DNA from: CAYQLT01 sp964418425
Lineage (GTDB): Bacteria; Bacillota; Limnochordia; Limnochordales; Geochordaceae
Reading direction: 5' to 3'
Length of the DNA stretch: 64,000 nt
Assembly: GCA_964418425.1 (NCBI GenBank)
Contig: CAYQLT010000010.1
Coordinates: 1 to 64,000, forward strand
Part shown: piece by piece, positions 15,160-24,374 of the stretch
Layout of the letters: every line of letters starts with the position of its first letter
Numbering within the stretch: position 1 is the stretch's first letter
Translations under genes and position numbers: made by a program
The notes under the pieces: model-generated
Told to the model about the DNA's origin: nothing
The model's database searches: none
What the model saw: the letters and a program-made list of their open reading frames with translations, nothing else

Positions 15160-16788
15160 ATGGAGGCTGTCCGTACGAAGGTCTTGTGCGTTTTCGGTGA
15201 AGATGCCGGGAAGGGATACCCGTCGGGGCAGCGGAGTAATGGCACCGCAGGGAGGCGAGTCAAGGTGCCGGGTTCCAGGGAAGCCCCCAGCCAGTTCGAA
15301 GCGTGGCTGCACGAGCTGCGAGCCATGGTGGGTGCACCCCACGTCATCACCGATGAGCCGGCGCTGCGCTGGGCGGCTCGGGACGCGCTGGGCCGGTTCC
15401 GGGCCTTCGGGCGCCTGGAGCGGGAGGCCTGCCCGGCCCTGGCCGTGGTTCGGCCCGGGGAGGCGCGCGAGGTGGCCGCGGTGCTGGCTTGGGCGGCCCG
15501 TCGGGGGGTTGCGGTGGTGCCCCGAGGGGCCGGTACGGGCGTGATGGGCGGTGCCGTTCCCCTGCGTGCGGCCGTCGTGCTGGAACTGGGACGTCTGAAC
15601 CGGGTGGAGGTGCATGCTGCCGACCTGGCGGTCAGCGCGGGCGCGGGCGCCACCCTGCAGGCGGTCGACGAGGCGGCGAGGGCGCAGGGCCTGATGCTGG
15701 CCCACGACCCGTGGAGCCGCTCGATGGCCACGGTGGGTGGCGCCATCGCCACCAACGGGATGGGCTATCTGTATGGCCGCTACGGCACCATGGCCGATCA
15801 GGTGCTGGGGCTGGAGGTGGCCATGGCGGACGGAAGCCTGTGGCGAACCCCCTACGGCCCGGCCGGGGTGCCGGGCCCCGACCTGGCTCGGTTGATGGCC
15901 GGCTGCCAGGGAACGCTGGGGATCATCACGTCGGCTCTGCTGCGCCTGTGGCCTCTGCCGGAGGCGGAGGAATTTCGGGCCTACCGGTTCGAGTCGTTCG
16001 AGGCGGGGTTTGGCGCCGTTCAACGCCTGTTGCGCGAAGGGGTCGTGCCCGCCGTCCTCGACCTGTCCGACAGCGGGCCGGGCGTTCCGCTGCCGTCGGA
16101 GGAAACGGGCGCGGAAGAGACGAGGGAGGAAACGGACGAGGAAGCCTCAGGGCCGGCGGAAAGCCGGGAGGTCTCCATTCTGATCCTGGGGTTTCTTGGG
16201 TTTTCCGAGGCGGTACGGGCTGAGGTTGCGAGGACGGACAGGGTGATACAGGCGGCAGGAGGCGCCCCTTTGGGGTCGAAGCCCGCGCTCCGCTACTGGC
16301 AAGCCCGTCACCGGGTCGGGGAGTACTATCGCCAGAACATCTGGGAGCGGCGAGACCTGGCCGCGCTGGACGACGACGCTCGGCGCTTTGAGTACATCAA
16401 CGTGGCGCTACCTCCCAGCCGGGTGCTGGAGTTCCGGCGGCGAGCCATCGAGCTGGCGTCGAGCACCCCCGGGGTGGTAGCGGGCGAGACAGGCCTTTGG
16501 GGCAGGCCCGAGATCTTCTCCATGGTGTTGCTGGCGGCCGGTGTCCCTGCCGGGGGGGCGACCTCCAGCGGCGACCCGGCCGACCATCCCATGGCGCACC
16601 TGGTGGACGACCTGCTGCGCCTTTGCCAGCATCTGGGGGGCACCATGGAGACCATCCACGGCCCCGGGCTTCGACTTCGCCATCTGCTGGCCGACGCGTG
16701 GGGACCGGGGATGCGGGTGCTGCGGCGGGTGAAAGCCGCCCTGGACCCGACCGGCATCCTCAACCCGGGTAAGTGGGGGGAACCTTAA
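15160..16788 (+). CDS. FAD-linked oxidase/dehydrogenase (GlcD / VAO family)
   Basis: The 542-residue flavoenzyme has a PCMH-type FAD domain (about 55-270). Its PP loop is VVPRGAGTGVMGGAVP, followed by HDPWSRSMATVGGAIATNGMG, which contacts FAD in the glycolate oxidase GlcD / D-lactate dehydrogenase / alkyl-DHAP synthase family. It ends with ALDPTGILNPGKW, the characteristic C-terminus. It probably oxidises a 2-hydroxy acid; the exact substrate cannot be told. An acidic insert (about 310-335, Glu/Thr-rich) interrupts the substrate domain. The ATG at 15160 has AAAGGAGA eight bases upstream. It is the first gene of the rightward run leading to prpDBC, but the distance makes one transcript uncertain. 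Confidence 0.85.
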   Translation: MEAVRTKVLCVFGEDAGKGYPSGQRSNGTAGRRVKVPGSREAPSQFEAWLHELRAMVGAPHVITDEPALRWAARDALGRFRAFGRLEREACPALAVVRPGEAREVAAVLAWAARRGVAVVPRGAGTGVMGGAVPLRAAVVLELGRLNRVEVHAADLAVSAGAGATLQAVDEAARAQGLMLAHDPWSRSMATVGGAIATNGMGYLYGRYGTMADQVLGLEVAMADGSLWRTPYGPAGVPGPDLARLMAGCQGTLGIITSALLRLWPLPEAEEFRAYRFESFEAGFGAVQRLLREGVVPAVLDLSDSGPGVPLPSEETGAEETREETDEEASGPAESREVSILILGFLGFSEAVRAEVARTDRVIQAAGGAPLGSKPALRYWQARHRVGEYYRQNIWERRDLAALDDDARRFEYINVALPPSRVLEFRRRAIELASSTPGVVAGETGLWGRPEIFSMVLLAAGVPAGGATSSGDPADHPMAHLVDDLLRLCQHLGGTMETIHGPGLRLRHLLADAWGPGMRVLRRVKAALDPTGILNPGKWGEP

Positions 16789-16846
16789 GCCGGGCCAGGG
16801 GGGACGGCCAGGGTGCCGGGCCCGGCTCCAGGGCGAGGTGGACGTC

Positions 16847-17356
16847 ATGGGTGACGACGGGGGGTTTTCTCCGGAAGGCTCCGCCGGGGCGCGGCTTCTC
16901 TACTTCGCGTACGGCAGCAACCTGAACAAGGCCCAGATGCGCCACCGCTGTCGGGATGCCGTCCCGCTGACCACCGCCCGCCTGCCGGGCTGGCGCCTGG
17001 TGTTCCGGGGGCGTCCGGGCAAGGCGGGGGTCGCCAGCATCGAGCCGTGCCCGCACACACAGGTGATGGGGGCGCTGTGGGAGCTGAGCGACAGGGATCT
17101 GGCGTCCCTGGACCGTTACGAGGGCTACCCCGGTTTTTACGGGCGAAAGGAAGTGGAGGTCCAGACCCCGCAAGGGCCGGTGGTGGCGCTGGCGTACCTG
17201 CTGCGGCCGGGGTACGGGCCGGCCATGCCGCATCCTGAGTATTTTGAGGGGATCCTCCGGGGGTACCGGGACTGGGGGCTCGACCCGACCCCGCTCCTGG
17301 AGGCCCGCCGCCGAACCGAAGCGGAGATCCCACCCGATCCGTCCCCGGCCGGATGA
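16847..17356 (+). CDS. Gamma-glutamylcyclotransferase-like (GGCT/AIG2) protein
   Basis: This 169-residue protein has the signature YFAYGSNLNKAQM near its N-terminus, where YGSNL forms the substrate-binding loop. DRDLASLDRYEGYPGFYGR follows, whose glutamate (YEGY) is the usual catalytic acid of the GGCT fold. It probably acts on a gamma-glutamyl amine or peptide, with 5-oxoproline as product; many family members remain uncharacterised. The ATG at 16847 with GGCGAGGTG upstream is preferred over the GTG at 16838. It lies 58 bases after the oxidase and 99 before prpD. Confidence 0.85.
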   Translation: MGDDGGFSPEGSAGARLLYFAYGSNLNKAQMRHRCRDAVPLTTARLPGWRLVFRGRPGKAGVASIEPCPHTQVMGALWELSDRDLASLDRYEGYPGFYGRKEVEVQTPQGPVVALAYLLRPGYGPAMPHPEYFEGILRGYRDWGLDPTPLLEARRRTEAEIPPDPSPAG

Positions 17357-17455
17357 CGGGCGGCGCCCGGGCGCGTCCGCAAGGAACGGCCGGGCCCGCG
17401 TGGAACGCTTCCACGGCGAACCGAGACACCCGGGTGCGCTCGCCGGAGAGGGTGG

Positions 17456-18841
17456 ATGGCGTTGAGCGACCGCTTCAGCCGGTTGTTGGCCAGCTACGCG
17501 GCCTCGGTAAGCTGGCCGTCCCTGCCGCAGGCCACCGTCCATGAGGTGAAGCGACGCCTCCTGGACTCCATCGGGGTGGCCATGGCCGCCTTTACCGAGG
17601 AAGCCCCCAGGGTCGCCCGGGCCTTCGCCTACGGGTACGCCGCTGCCCGGGGCGCCACGCTGTGGGGCACGGCCCTGCAAACGGTGCCGGAGGCGGCCGC
17701 GTTTGCCAACGGGGTGGCGGTTCGCTACCTGGACTTCAACGACACCTACCTCTCCCGGGAACCCCTGCATCCCAGCGACGTCATCCCGCCCCTCTTCGCG
17801 CTGGCGGAGTGGAAGGATCTGCCTCCCACGGAGTTTCTCACGGCCGTCGCGGTGGGTTACGAAATCGGCGTGAATCTGTGCGACGCCGCCAGTCTGCGCC
17901 GCCACGGCTGGGACCACGTAAATTACATCGGCGTGGCGACCGCTGCCGCTTGCGGGCGCCTGCTCGGCCTGGAACCGGAGGCCATCGAGCACGCCATCTC
18001 CATGGCGGCGGTACCCCACGCCTCCATGCGCCAGACCCGCGCCGGGGAACTCTCCATGTGGAAGGCGGCGGCAGCAGCCAACTCGGGGCGCAATGGGCTC
18101 TTCGCGGCGCTTCTGGCCGCGCAGGGGATGACAGGGCCTTTTCAGCCCTTCGAAGGGGAGATGGGCTTCTTCCGGCAGCTTCTGGGCGGCGAGGGGTTCG
18201 AGGAGGCGGCGCTGGAACCCCTGACCCGCGGCCGCCCGCCGAGCCGTATCCTGGACACGTACGTGAAGTTCTGGCCGGTGGAGTACCACGCCCAGAGCGC
18301 GGTGGACGCCGCTTTGGCGCTTCGGGCCCAGGTGGAGGACCCCGCGGCCATCGAGGCCATTCACATCGATACGTTTCGGGCGGCCTACGAGATCATCGCC
18401 AAGGACCCCGAGAAGTGGGCCCCCAGGACCCGGGAGACCGCCGACCATTCCCTTCCGTACATCGTGGTGGTGGCCCTGGCCGACGGGCAGGTCACCCGCG
18501 CGTCCTTCTCCCGGGAGCGCATCTCCGACCCGGCGCTGCGCCGGCGCCTGGCGGAGCAGACCACCCTGCGGGAGGACCCGGCCCTCACGGCGGGATACCC
18601 GGACGGGATCCCCAACCGGATCCGGGTGCGCTTGCGAGACGGCAGGGAGCTGGAGCGTGAGGTGCGCTATCCCCGGGGCCACGCGAAAAACCCCATGTCG
18701 GACGCGGAGGTGCTGGAGAAGTTTCACGCCAACGTGCGGGAGGTCTTCTCTGCCCGCCAGGCGGAGCGGATTGCGCAGCTGATAATGGAACTGGAGCGCC
18801 AGAGCAGCCTTCGGCCCCTGGCCGAACTCCTGCGGATCTGA
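17456..18841 (+). CDS. prpD: 2-methylcitrate dehydratase (MmgE/PrpD family)
   Basis: The 461-residue protein covers the whole MmgE/PrpD fold. Recognisable segments are NGVAVRYLDFNDTYLSRE, GYEIGVNLCDA, the RTRAGELSMWKAAAAANSGRNG segment (cut here to its key residues RxGELSMWK and NxGRNG), and the VEYHAQSAVDAAL region. It dehydrates 2-methylcitrate in the methylcitrate cycle, which oxidises propionyl-CoA to pyruvate. The start is ATG 17456 after GAGAGGGTGG. PrpB follows after 11 bases and citrate/methylcitrate synthase after that, so the three form one operon. The iron-sulfur aconitase-type hydratase that completes the cycle is not in the window. Confidence 0.9.
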   Translation: MALSDRFSRLLASYAASVSWPSLPQATVHEVKRRLLDSIGVAMAAFTEEAPRVARAFAYGYAAARGATLWGTALQTVPEAAAFANGVAVRYLDFNDTYLSREPLHPSDVIPPLFALAEWKDLPPTEFLTAVAVGYEIGVNLCDAASLRRHGWDHVNYIGVATAAACGRLLGLEPEAIEHAISMAAVPHASMRQTRAGELSMWKAAAAANSGRNGLFAALLAAQGMTGPFQPFEGEMGFFRQLLGGEGFEEAALEPLTRGRPPSRILDTYVKFWPVEYHAQSAVDAALALRAQVEDPAAIEAIHIDTFRAAYEIIAKDPEKWAPRTRETADHSLPYIVVVALADGQVTRASFSRERISDPALRRRLAEQTTLREDPALTAGYPDGIPNRIRVRLRDGRELEREVRYPRGHAKNPMSDAEVLEKFHANVREVFSARQAERIAQLIMELERQSSLRPLAELLRI

Positions 18842-18852
18842 GGTGGGCAGAG

Positions 18853-19848
18853 ATGGCGTGGCTGTTCGCGCCGCCCCTGCAGCGCCCGGGTCTGGCACTG
18901 CGGGAGTTGCTGCAAAAGGAGTCCGTTGTGGTGGCCCCCGGCGCCTTCAACCCCCTGGTGGGGCTGGCGGCGCGGCGGGCGGGTTTTCGCGCGCTTTACT
19001 TCTCGGGTGCGGCCCACTCGGCCAGCCTGGCCCTGCCCGACCTGGGGCTTTTGAGCCTGCCCGAGGTGGCGCAGGCGGTGCGCCAGCTGGTGCGGGCTAC
19101 GGGGCTTCCGGTGATCGCGGACGCCGATACGGGGTTCGGGGAGGTCCTCAACGTGGCGGCCACGGTGGCGGCGCTGGAAGAGGCGGGCGCGGCCGCCGTT
19201 CAGCTGGAGGACCAGGTGATGCCCAAAAAGTGCGGCCACCTGCCCGACAAGGCGGTGGTGGCGGCCGAAGAGATGGCCCGCAAGCTGCAGGCGGCGGCCC
19301 GGGTTCGCCGGGACCTGCTCATCGTGGCTCGCACCGACGCGCGGGCGACCCACGGGTTCGACGAGGCGGTCCGGCGCGCCCACATCTACCTGGAGGCCGG
19401 GGCGGACATCATCTTCCCCGAGGCGCTGGAATCCGAGCAGGAGTTCGAGGCCTTCGCCCGGGCGGTTCGGGCGCCGCTTCTGGCCAACATGACCGAGTTC
19501 GGCAAGACTCCCTACATCCCCGTGGAGCGGTTCCGGCAGTGGGGGTACCGGGTGGTGATCTTCCCGGTGACGGCGTTGCGTATGGCCATGCGGGCGGTGG
19601 AGGAAGCTTTTCGGGTGCTGCAGGAGCAGGGGACGCAGCGGGGGCTTCTCGAGCGCATGCAGACTCGGGGAGAGCTGTACGAGCTCATCGGCTACCATCG
19701 TTACGAGGCCTTCGACCGGGAGGTGGCCGGGGGGACGGCCGGGCGCGCCGCTGGCCGCCAGCAGGGAGAGCCGGAGCGCGCCGGAATGAGCCAGAGCGCG
19801 TTTGGGGGGGACGACCGTGGCGGAAGGCGCCTACAGCCCGGGGCTTGA
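18853..19848 (+). CDS. prpB: Methylisocitrate lyase (isocitrate lyase / PEP mutase superfamily)
   Basis: The 331-residue TIM-barrel enzyme has VVAPGAFNPLVGLAARRAGF, the DADTGFG metal-binding segment, and the QLEDQVMPKKCGHL catalytic loop (KKCGH) that defines the lyases of this superfamily. It splits methylisocitrate into pyruvate and succinate. ATG 18853 is preceded by GAGGTGGG overlapping the end of prpD. The last 45 residues are poorly conserved and overlap the start of the citrate synthase gene by 32 bases. Oxaloacetate decarboxylase-type relatives are less likely given the prpD and prpC neighbours. Confidence 0.9.
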   Translation: MAWLFAPPLQRPGLALRELLQKESVVVAPGAFNPLVGLAARRAGFRALYFSGAAHSASLALPDLGLLSLPEVAQAVRQLVRATGLPVIADADTGFGEVLNVAATVAALEEAGAAAVQLEDQVMPKKCGHLPDKAVVAAEEMARKLQAAARVRRDLLIVARTDARATHGFDEAVRRAHIYLEAGADIIFPEALESEQEFEAFARAVRAPLLANMTEFGKTPYIPVERFRQWGYRVVIFPVTALRMAMRAVEEAFRVLQEQGTQRGLLERMQTRGELYELIGYHRYEAFDREVAGGTAGRAAGRQQGEPERAGMSQSAFGGDDRGGRRLQPGA

Positions 19849-20971
19849 AGGGGTGGTGGCTGCGGCCACCTCGATTTCGTTTCTTGACGTGGAGCAGGAA
19901 CAGATCGTGGTACGGGGCTACGACCTCATCGAGCTGGCCCGCACGTTGAGCTACCCCGAGGTGGCCTACCTGGTGATCTTCGGCCGGCTTCCCGGCCGGG
20001 CCGAGCTGGACGCCTTCAGCGGCCAGCTGCGGGAGCAGGCGACGTTGCCGGAGGCGGTGTACCGGCTGCTGGAGCTTTTGCCGCCCACCGCCGAGATCAT
20101 GGACGCGCAGCGAACCGTCATCTCCTTCCTGGGAACCCTGGAGCAGCCCGAGGAGCTGCATGACACCTCTCAGGAAGCCAACTTGCGCCGGGGCGTGCGG
20201 CTGTTGGCTCGGCTGCCCACCATCACGGCCAGCGCCTACCGGGTGCTCCGGGGCCTGCCGGTGGTCTATCCGGCTTCGGATTTGGGCTTTGCGGAAAACT
20301 TCCTCTACATGATCACTGGCCAGCGGCCGGATCCCGAGGCGGCCCGGGTGTTCGACATCACCTTGAGCTGTTACGTGGAGCACGAGATGCCCAACTCCAC
20401 GTTCGCCGCCCGGGTGATCGCGTCGACCCTGTCGGATCTGTACGGCGCACTGGCGGGCGCGGCGGCATCCCTCAAGGGGCCGCTGCACGGCGGGGCCAAC
20501 GAGGCGGTTGCCAGGATGCTCTTGGACATCCTGCAGCATGGCGGCGCCTCGGCGGCGGAGGCTTACGTGATGGACAGGCTGGCCCGCCGGGAACGGATCA
20601 TGGGGTTCGGGCATCGGGTCTACATGAAGCGCTACGATCCCAGGGCCCTGCTGCTCAGGGAATACATCCCCCCTCTGGCCGCGCGGCGCCCGGAAGGGGA
20701 GGAGCTGGCACAGATCTACCGCATCGTCGAAGATGTGATGCGGCGGGAGAAAGGCCTCTTTCCCAACGCCGACTACCCCGTGGGGCTCATCTACTACCTG
20801 CTGGGGATCCCTGTGGATCTGTACACGCCCATCTTCTTCGCCTCCCGGGTTGCCGGGCTGGTGGCCCACGTCGCCGAGCAGCACGCCAACAACCGGCTGT
20901 TTCGGCCACGGGTGCTCTACCAGGGGCCGAGAGGCCTTCGCCCGTCCCTGCTCGCAGCCAACGGCTCCTGA
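19817..20971 (+). CDS. prpC: 2-methylcitrate synthase / citrate synthase
   Basis: The 384-residue enzyme has the citrate synthase catalytic residues in HEMPNSTFAARV (first histidine), LHGGANEAV (second histidine) and the GFGHRVYMKRYDPRA segment with the conserved arginine. In third position after prpD and prpB it most likely condenses propionyl-CoA with oxaloacetate, though citrate synthase activity is usual in this family as well. The start is GTG 19817, inside the end of prpB and after a G-rich stretch; a TTG at 19802 is an alternative. Gene order prpD-B-C differs from the prpBCD order of enterobacteria but is common in Gram-positives. Confidence 0.87.
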   Translation: MAEGAYSPGLEGVVAAATSISFLDVEQEQIVVRGYDLIELARTLSYPEVAYLVIFGRLPGRAELDAFSGQLREQATLPEAVYRLLELLPPTAEIMDAQRTVISFLGTLEQPEELHDTSQEANLRRGVRLLARLPTITASAYRVLRGLPVVYPASDLGFAENFLYMITGQRPDPEAARVFDITLSCYVEHEMPNSTFAARVIASTLSDLYGALAGAAASLKGPLHGGANEAVARMLLDILQHGGASAAEAYVMDRLARRERIMGFGHRVYMKRYDPRALLLREYIPPLAARRPEGEELAQIYRIVEDVMRREKGLFPNADYPVGLIYYLLGIPVDLYTPIFFASRVAGLVAHVAEQHANNRLFRPRVLYQGPRGLRPSLLAANGS

Positions 20972-21240
20972 CGCCTCTGCGGGGCGGCCGCTCGGCCCCC
21001 AGGGGGGAAGGAAGGGCCGCGGTGTCGGTCGGGACGGGCGCCGGGGCGAATTTCCTGGATTGGGAAGCCTAACCAGGAATCCTTCGCATTCCCGTCGAAC
21101 CCAATGGATCGTTTCCGGGGCACCGCCGGGCGGGTCCTCGCGTGCGGCCCATGCGCCGTAGCGGCTCGTGCGGCGGGTGGGAGGGTTCGACGGGAAGTCC
21201 CGCTGGTGACGCAACCGCATGCGAAGGAGGTATGCAGGAG

Positions 21241-21981
21241 TTGGCCGACCTGGTGCGCTTCGACGAGCAGCGACGCAAAAGGAGCCGCCGCCGACAGATT
21301 CTCAAGCAGGTTGAGACGACACTGGGGCGCTTTGAGAGTGGGATGGCCAGCGGCCGCCCCGAGTTCGCCGCGGCAGCACTGGTGACCGTGGGCCGCCAGC
21401 TGGTACGGCTTCTGGAGGCGTTCGACGAACTGAGCGGAGCCGCAGGCCCCCTGCCCGCTGACGCCGATGCGCAGCACCCGGCGGGCGCCCTCGAGCAGGC
21501 CGCGGAAGCCCGGGCCGCCTACGAGGCCAACTCCACGGTCCAAAGCGAGCCCCGCCCGAGTCGCCAGCGGGCGCAGGCTGCGGAGGCAGCCGGGACGCCG
21601 ACCGAGCAAGGGCGGCCTCAGCTTCGGGTTTTGTACGGGCGTGGCGGTGCGGAGCACGCCCCCCGGGAGATGTCCCCTTCCCAGTTCTGGGAGATGATCG
21701 CCGTTGCCCTGGAGGAGATCGTGGACACGCTGGAGAGCTTCACGGCTCACCTGGCGCTTTTGCTGAGCCGTCGCGCATCGGCAGGGCTGCAGGGCGCCTC
21801 GGGCCCGGCGGCAGGCAGCAAAAGCGTGTCCCGTCGCGCTTCGGGCCAGGGGCGTCCCAAAGGGCACCGAGATGACAGGGCCGGCCGGGCGGGGCAGGTG
21901 GGCCAGCGCCCGCCGAACGGGGACTCGTCTCTCCCCAACAAGGGCGATGGCCCGCCGCGGCGACGGGATGAGCCCCGCTGA
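21241..21981 (+). CDS. Hypothetical helical protein
   Basis: I do not recognise this protein of about 246 residues. The N-terminal 70 residues are a basic helical region (EQRRKRSRRRQILKQVETTL followed by an amphipathic helix). A second helical hairpin lies at about 160-190 (PSQFWEMIAVALEEIVDTLESF). The rest is alanine-, proline- and glycine-rich and probably disordered, with a basic tail. AAGGAGG at 21224-21230 favours the TTG at 21241 over the ATG at 21232, which is only one base from the site. It lies 105 bases upstream of an HtrA-like protease gene and may be co-transcribed with it. There is no signal peptide or membrane helix. Confidence 0.6.
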   Translation: MADLVRFDEQRRKRSRRRQILKQVETTLGRFESGMASGRPEFAAAALVTVGRQLVRLLEAFDELSGAAGPLPADADAQHPAGALEQAAEARAAYEANSTVQSEPRPSRQRAQAAEAAGTPTEQGRPQLRVLYGRGGAEHAPREMSPSQFWEMIAVALEEIVDTLESFTAHLALLLSRRASAGLQGASGPAAGSKSVSRRASGQGRPKGHRDDRAGRAGQVGQRPPNGDSSLPNKGDGPPRRRDEPR

Positions 21982-22086
21982 CGAGCAGTACGGACCGGGC
22001 GGCGGCGCGGCTGCCTGCGCAAGGCTTCGGCGGCTGGCTCCGCCATGCCCGGGGCCCGGTTGGGAGCGTGAGGGGGGTACGCCGGG

Positions 22087-23292
22087 ATGGCTTGCAGGAG
22101 GATCGCGCCGGCGATGGCGGCCGGCGTCGTCATCGCCCTGGCATCCGCGCTGGCGGGACCTGTGGCCCCGAGGGTGCTTGGAGCCGGTGAGCCGCCCGGG
22201 GCGCCTGCCCCGGTGGCTGCGAGCGCTGCGGCTCCGGGTGCTGCAGCAGGAGCATCGCCGGTCGAGGCGGGCGGGAGCGAGCTGGATCCCTGGGAGCGTC
22301 AGCTGGCGGAGGTCTACCGGCGGGTTTCCCCGGGGGTTGTGAGCGTGGAGGCCGGTCGGGGGGTCGCCTCGGGGTTCGTGGTGGACGCCGAAGGGCACAT
22401 CGTCACCAATTACCACGTGGTTGGCGGGGCGACGCGGGTGGAGGTGGTGTTCGCGGGCGGGGCCAGGGCTGAAGGACGGGTGATCGGGACCGACCCGGAC
22501 AGCGACCTTGCGCTGCTGCGGGTGGACGGGGTGCCTTCCGGCGTGCAGCCGCTGGAGCTGGGGGACTCCCTGAAACTGGTGGTCGGCCAGCGGGCCATCG
22601 CGGTGGGCAATCCCTTCCGGCTCAGCGGCACCATGACGGTCGGGATCATCTCGGGGCTGCACCGGCTGATCCCCTCCATGGCCCGGCCGTTCAACATCCC
22701 CGACGCCATCCAGACGGATGCGGTGATCAACCCGGGCAACTCGGGTGGGCCGCTGGTGGATTCGCGGGGACGGGTCATCGGCGTCGCCACCGCCATCATC
22801 GCCGAAGAAGGCCGGTTCAGCGGCATCGGGTTCGCCGTCCCGGTGCACCTGCTCAAGCGGGTGCTTCCCTACCTGCGGCGGGGACAGGCGTTCCCGTGGC
22901 CGTGGCTTGGGATCTCCGGACGAACCCTGACGTCCCGCATGGCTGCGGCCAACGGCCTTCCGGTGCAGCAGGGGGCCTACGTTCAGGAGGTCATTCCCAA
23001 CGGCCCGGCGGCCCGCGCCGGCCTTCAGGGAAGCCGGGAGACGACCGAACTGGACGGTGAGCCGGTGCCTGTAGGGGGCGATCTCATCGTGGCCATCGAC
23101 GGGCAGCCGGTGGTGACGTTCGACGACATCCTCGCCTACCTGGCCCGTTACGGCTCCGTGGGCCAGACGGTACGGCTGAAGGTGATGCGCGGCCAGCAAA
23201 CCCTGGAGATCCCCGTGACCCTGGAGCCCCGGCCCGGTGCGACGTTGGGAGGTGCCGCCGGGCCGCCGGCGGAGGGCGGGGATCGTCCCTGA
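22087..23292 (+). CDS. HtrA/DegP-like serine protease with PDZ domain
   Basis: The 401-residue protein has a signal peptide or anchor (about 8-30). An Ala/Pro-rich linker and a trypsin-like domain follow, with His110 (NYHVV), Asp140 (DSDLALL) and Ser219 (NPGNSGG). One PDZ domain spans about 275-385 (PWLGISGRT...AYVQEVIPNGPAARAG...VAIDGQPV). It is an extracytoplasmic quality-control protease of the DegP/HtrA type. ATG 22087 follows GTGAGGGGGG. Its stop codon overlaps the apparent start region of the HD-GYP gene (CTGA), so the two are coupled. Unlike the trypsin-like protease at 6120-7166 it has PDZ and lacks the second membrane helix. Confidence 0.88.
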   Translation: MACRRIAPAMAAGVVIALASALAGPVAPRVLGAGEPPGAPAPVAASAAAPGAAAGASPVEAGGSELDPWERQLAEVYRRVSPGVVSVEAGRGVASGFVVDAEGHIVTNYHVVGGATRVEVVFAGGARAEGRVIGTDPDSDLALLRVDGVPSGVQPLELGDSLKLVVGQRAIAVGNPFRLSGTMTVGIISGLHRLIPSMARPFNIPDAIQTDAVINPGNSGGPLVDSRGRVIGVATAIIAEEGRFSGIGFAVPVHLLKRVLPYLRRGQAFPWPWLGISGRTLTSRMAAANGLPVQQGAYVQEVIPNGPAARAGLQGSRETTELDGEPVPVGGDLIVAIDGQPVVTFDDILAYLARYGSVGQTVRLKVMRGQQTLEIPVTLEPRPGATLGGAAGPPAEGGDRP

Positions 23293-23324
23293 TCCGCCTT
23301 CCCGTCAGCCGCCTTCGGCCGGGC

Positions 23325-24374
23325 ATGATCCTGGCCATGCCCCTGCACGGGCCGGACGGCCGTGTCTTGTTGGGCGCGGGGGTGGTGCTCAAGCCTTCGT
23401 ACATCGAGCGTTTGATCCGGCTGGGCTTCACGGGCGCATACATCAAGGACGGCGTGGCCGATGATGTGCCGGCCGACACGCCCATCACCGAGCAGACCCG
23501 TATGGCGGCTGTGGCGGCGGTGCGCCAGGCATTCACCGAGCTGGCCCGCGACGAGGCCCCGCTGCGGGCGGATCGCCTGCGCGAAGCGGTGGACAACATC
23601 TTGGACGAGCTGTTACGCCGCCCTTCCGTGACGGTGGGGCTGTCCGAGATCCGTTCCGCAGATGACTACACCTTCGCGCACAGCGTGGACGTGGCCGTGA
23701 TGGCCATCGTGTGCGGGATGGCCATGGGGCTGCCGAGGCCCAAGCTGTCCGAGCTGGGCATGGCCGCCCTTCTCCACGACATCGGCAAGGTGCGCATCGA
23801 CAGGGCCATCCTGACCAAGCCGGCGCCCCTCTCGGAGCGGGAAACCGAGAACATGAAGCTGCACACCGTTTTCGGGTTCGAGATGCTGAGGGGCCGTGTG
23901 GATATCAGCGCGGTGGTGGCCGGCGTGGCGTACCAGCACCACGAGCGAAACGACGGCTCCGGCTATCCTCGGGGCCTGCGGGAGCCGCAGATCCACCCGT
24001 TCGCCCAGGTGGTAGCCGTGGTGGACGTCTTCGATGCGATGACCTCGGATAGGGTCTACCGGCGGGGCATTCCCATCCATCAGGCGGCGCAGTTCCTGGA
24101 GCGGGCCAAAGGGAAGCTCTTCAACACCATGGCCGTGGAGCGGTTCCTCTCCAGGGTCAGCCTGTATCCCACGGGATCCGCGGTGCGGCTCAACACGGGT
24201 GAGGTGGCGGTGGTGGTGCGGCAAAACACGGGGCACCGGAGTCGCCCTGTGGTGCGGGTGGTGGCGAGCGGCTCCGGAAAACCCCTCAAGCGTCCCATCG
24301 AGGTGGATCTGGTGATGGACACCGACCGGGCCATCGTGGGATTGGCCCGCTGGGAGCCGCCGGTCGAGCCGTGA
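23325..24374 (+). CDS. HD-GYP domain protein (cyclic di-GMP phosphodiesterase type)
   Basis: The protein has an N-terminal segment (PGMILAMPLHGPDGRVLLGAG) typical of this class and an HD-GYP domain at about 95-290. The latter includes LLHDIGKV (HD), HHERNDGSGYPRGL (GYP equivalent) and VVDVFDAMTSDR. Such enzymes hydrolyse cyclic di-GMP. The first ATG is at 23325, but homologues begin about 12 residues earlier with a conserved IRLPVSRLRPGM-like stretch. That stretch is present here in frame from a CTG at 23289, which overlaps the HtrA stop. The true start may therefore be non-canonical. The gene overlaps the next one by four bases. Confidence 0.85.
   Translation: MILAMPLHGPDGRVLLGAGVVLKPSYIERLIRLGFTGAYIKDGVADDVPADTPITEQTRMAAVAAVRQAFTELARDEAPLRADRLREAVDNILDELLRRPSVTVGLSEIRSADDYTFAHSVDVAVMAIVCGMAMGLPRPKLSELGMAALLHDIGKVRIDRAILTKPAPLSERETENMKLHTVFGFEMLRGRVDISAVVAGVAYQHHERNDGSGYPRGLREPQIHPFAQVVAVVDVFDAMTSDRVYRRGIPIHQAAQFLERAKGKLFNTMAVERFLSRVSLYPTGSAVRLNTGEVAVVVRQNTGHRSRPVVRVVASGSGKPLKRPIEVDLVMDTDRAIVGLARWEPPVEP

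Noticed and set aside
22087..23292. Paralogue of the protease in the conjugation module
   Set aside because: It has a PDZ domain, lacks the second membrane helix and has no acidic tail motif, so it is an ordinary HtrA-type protease.
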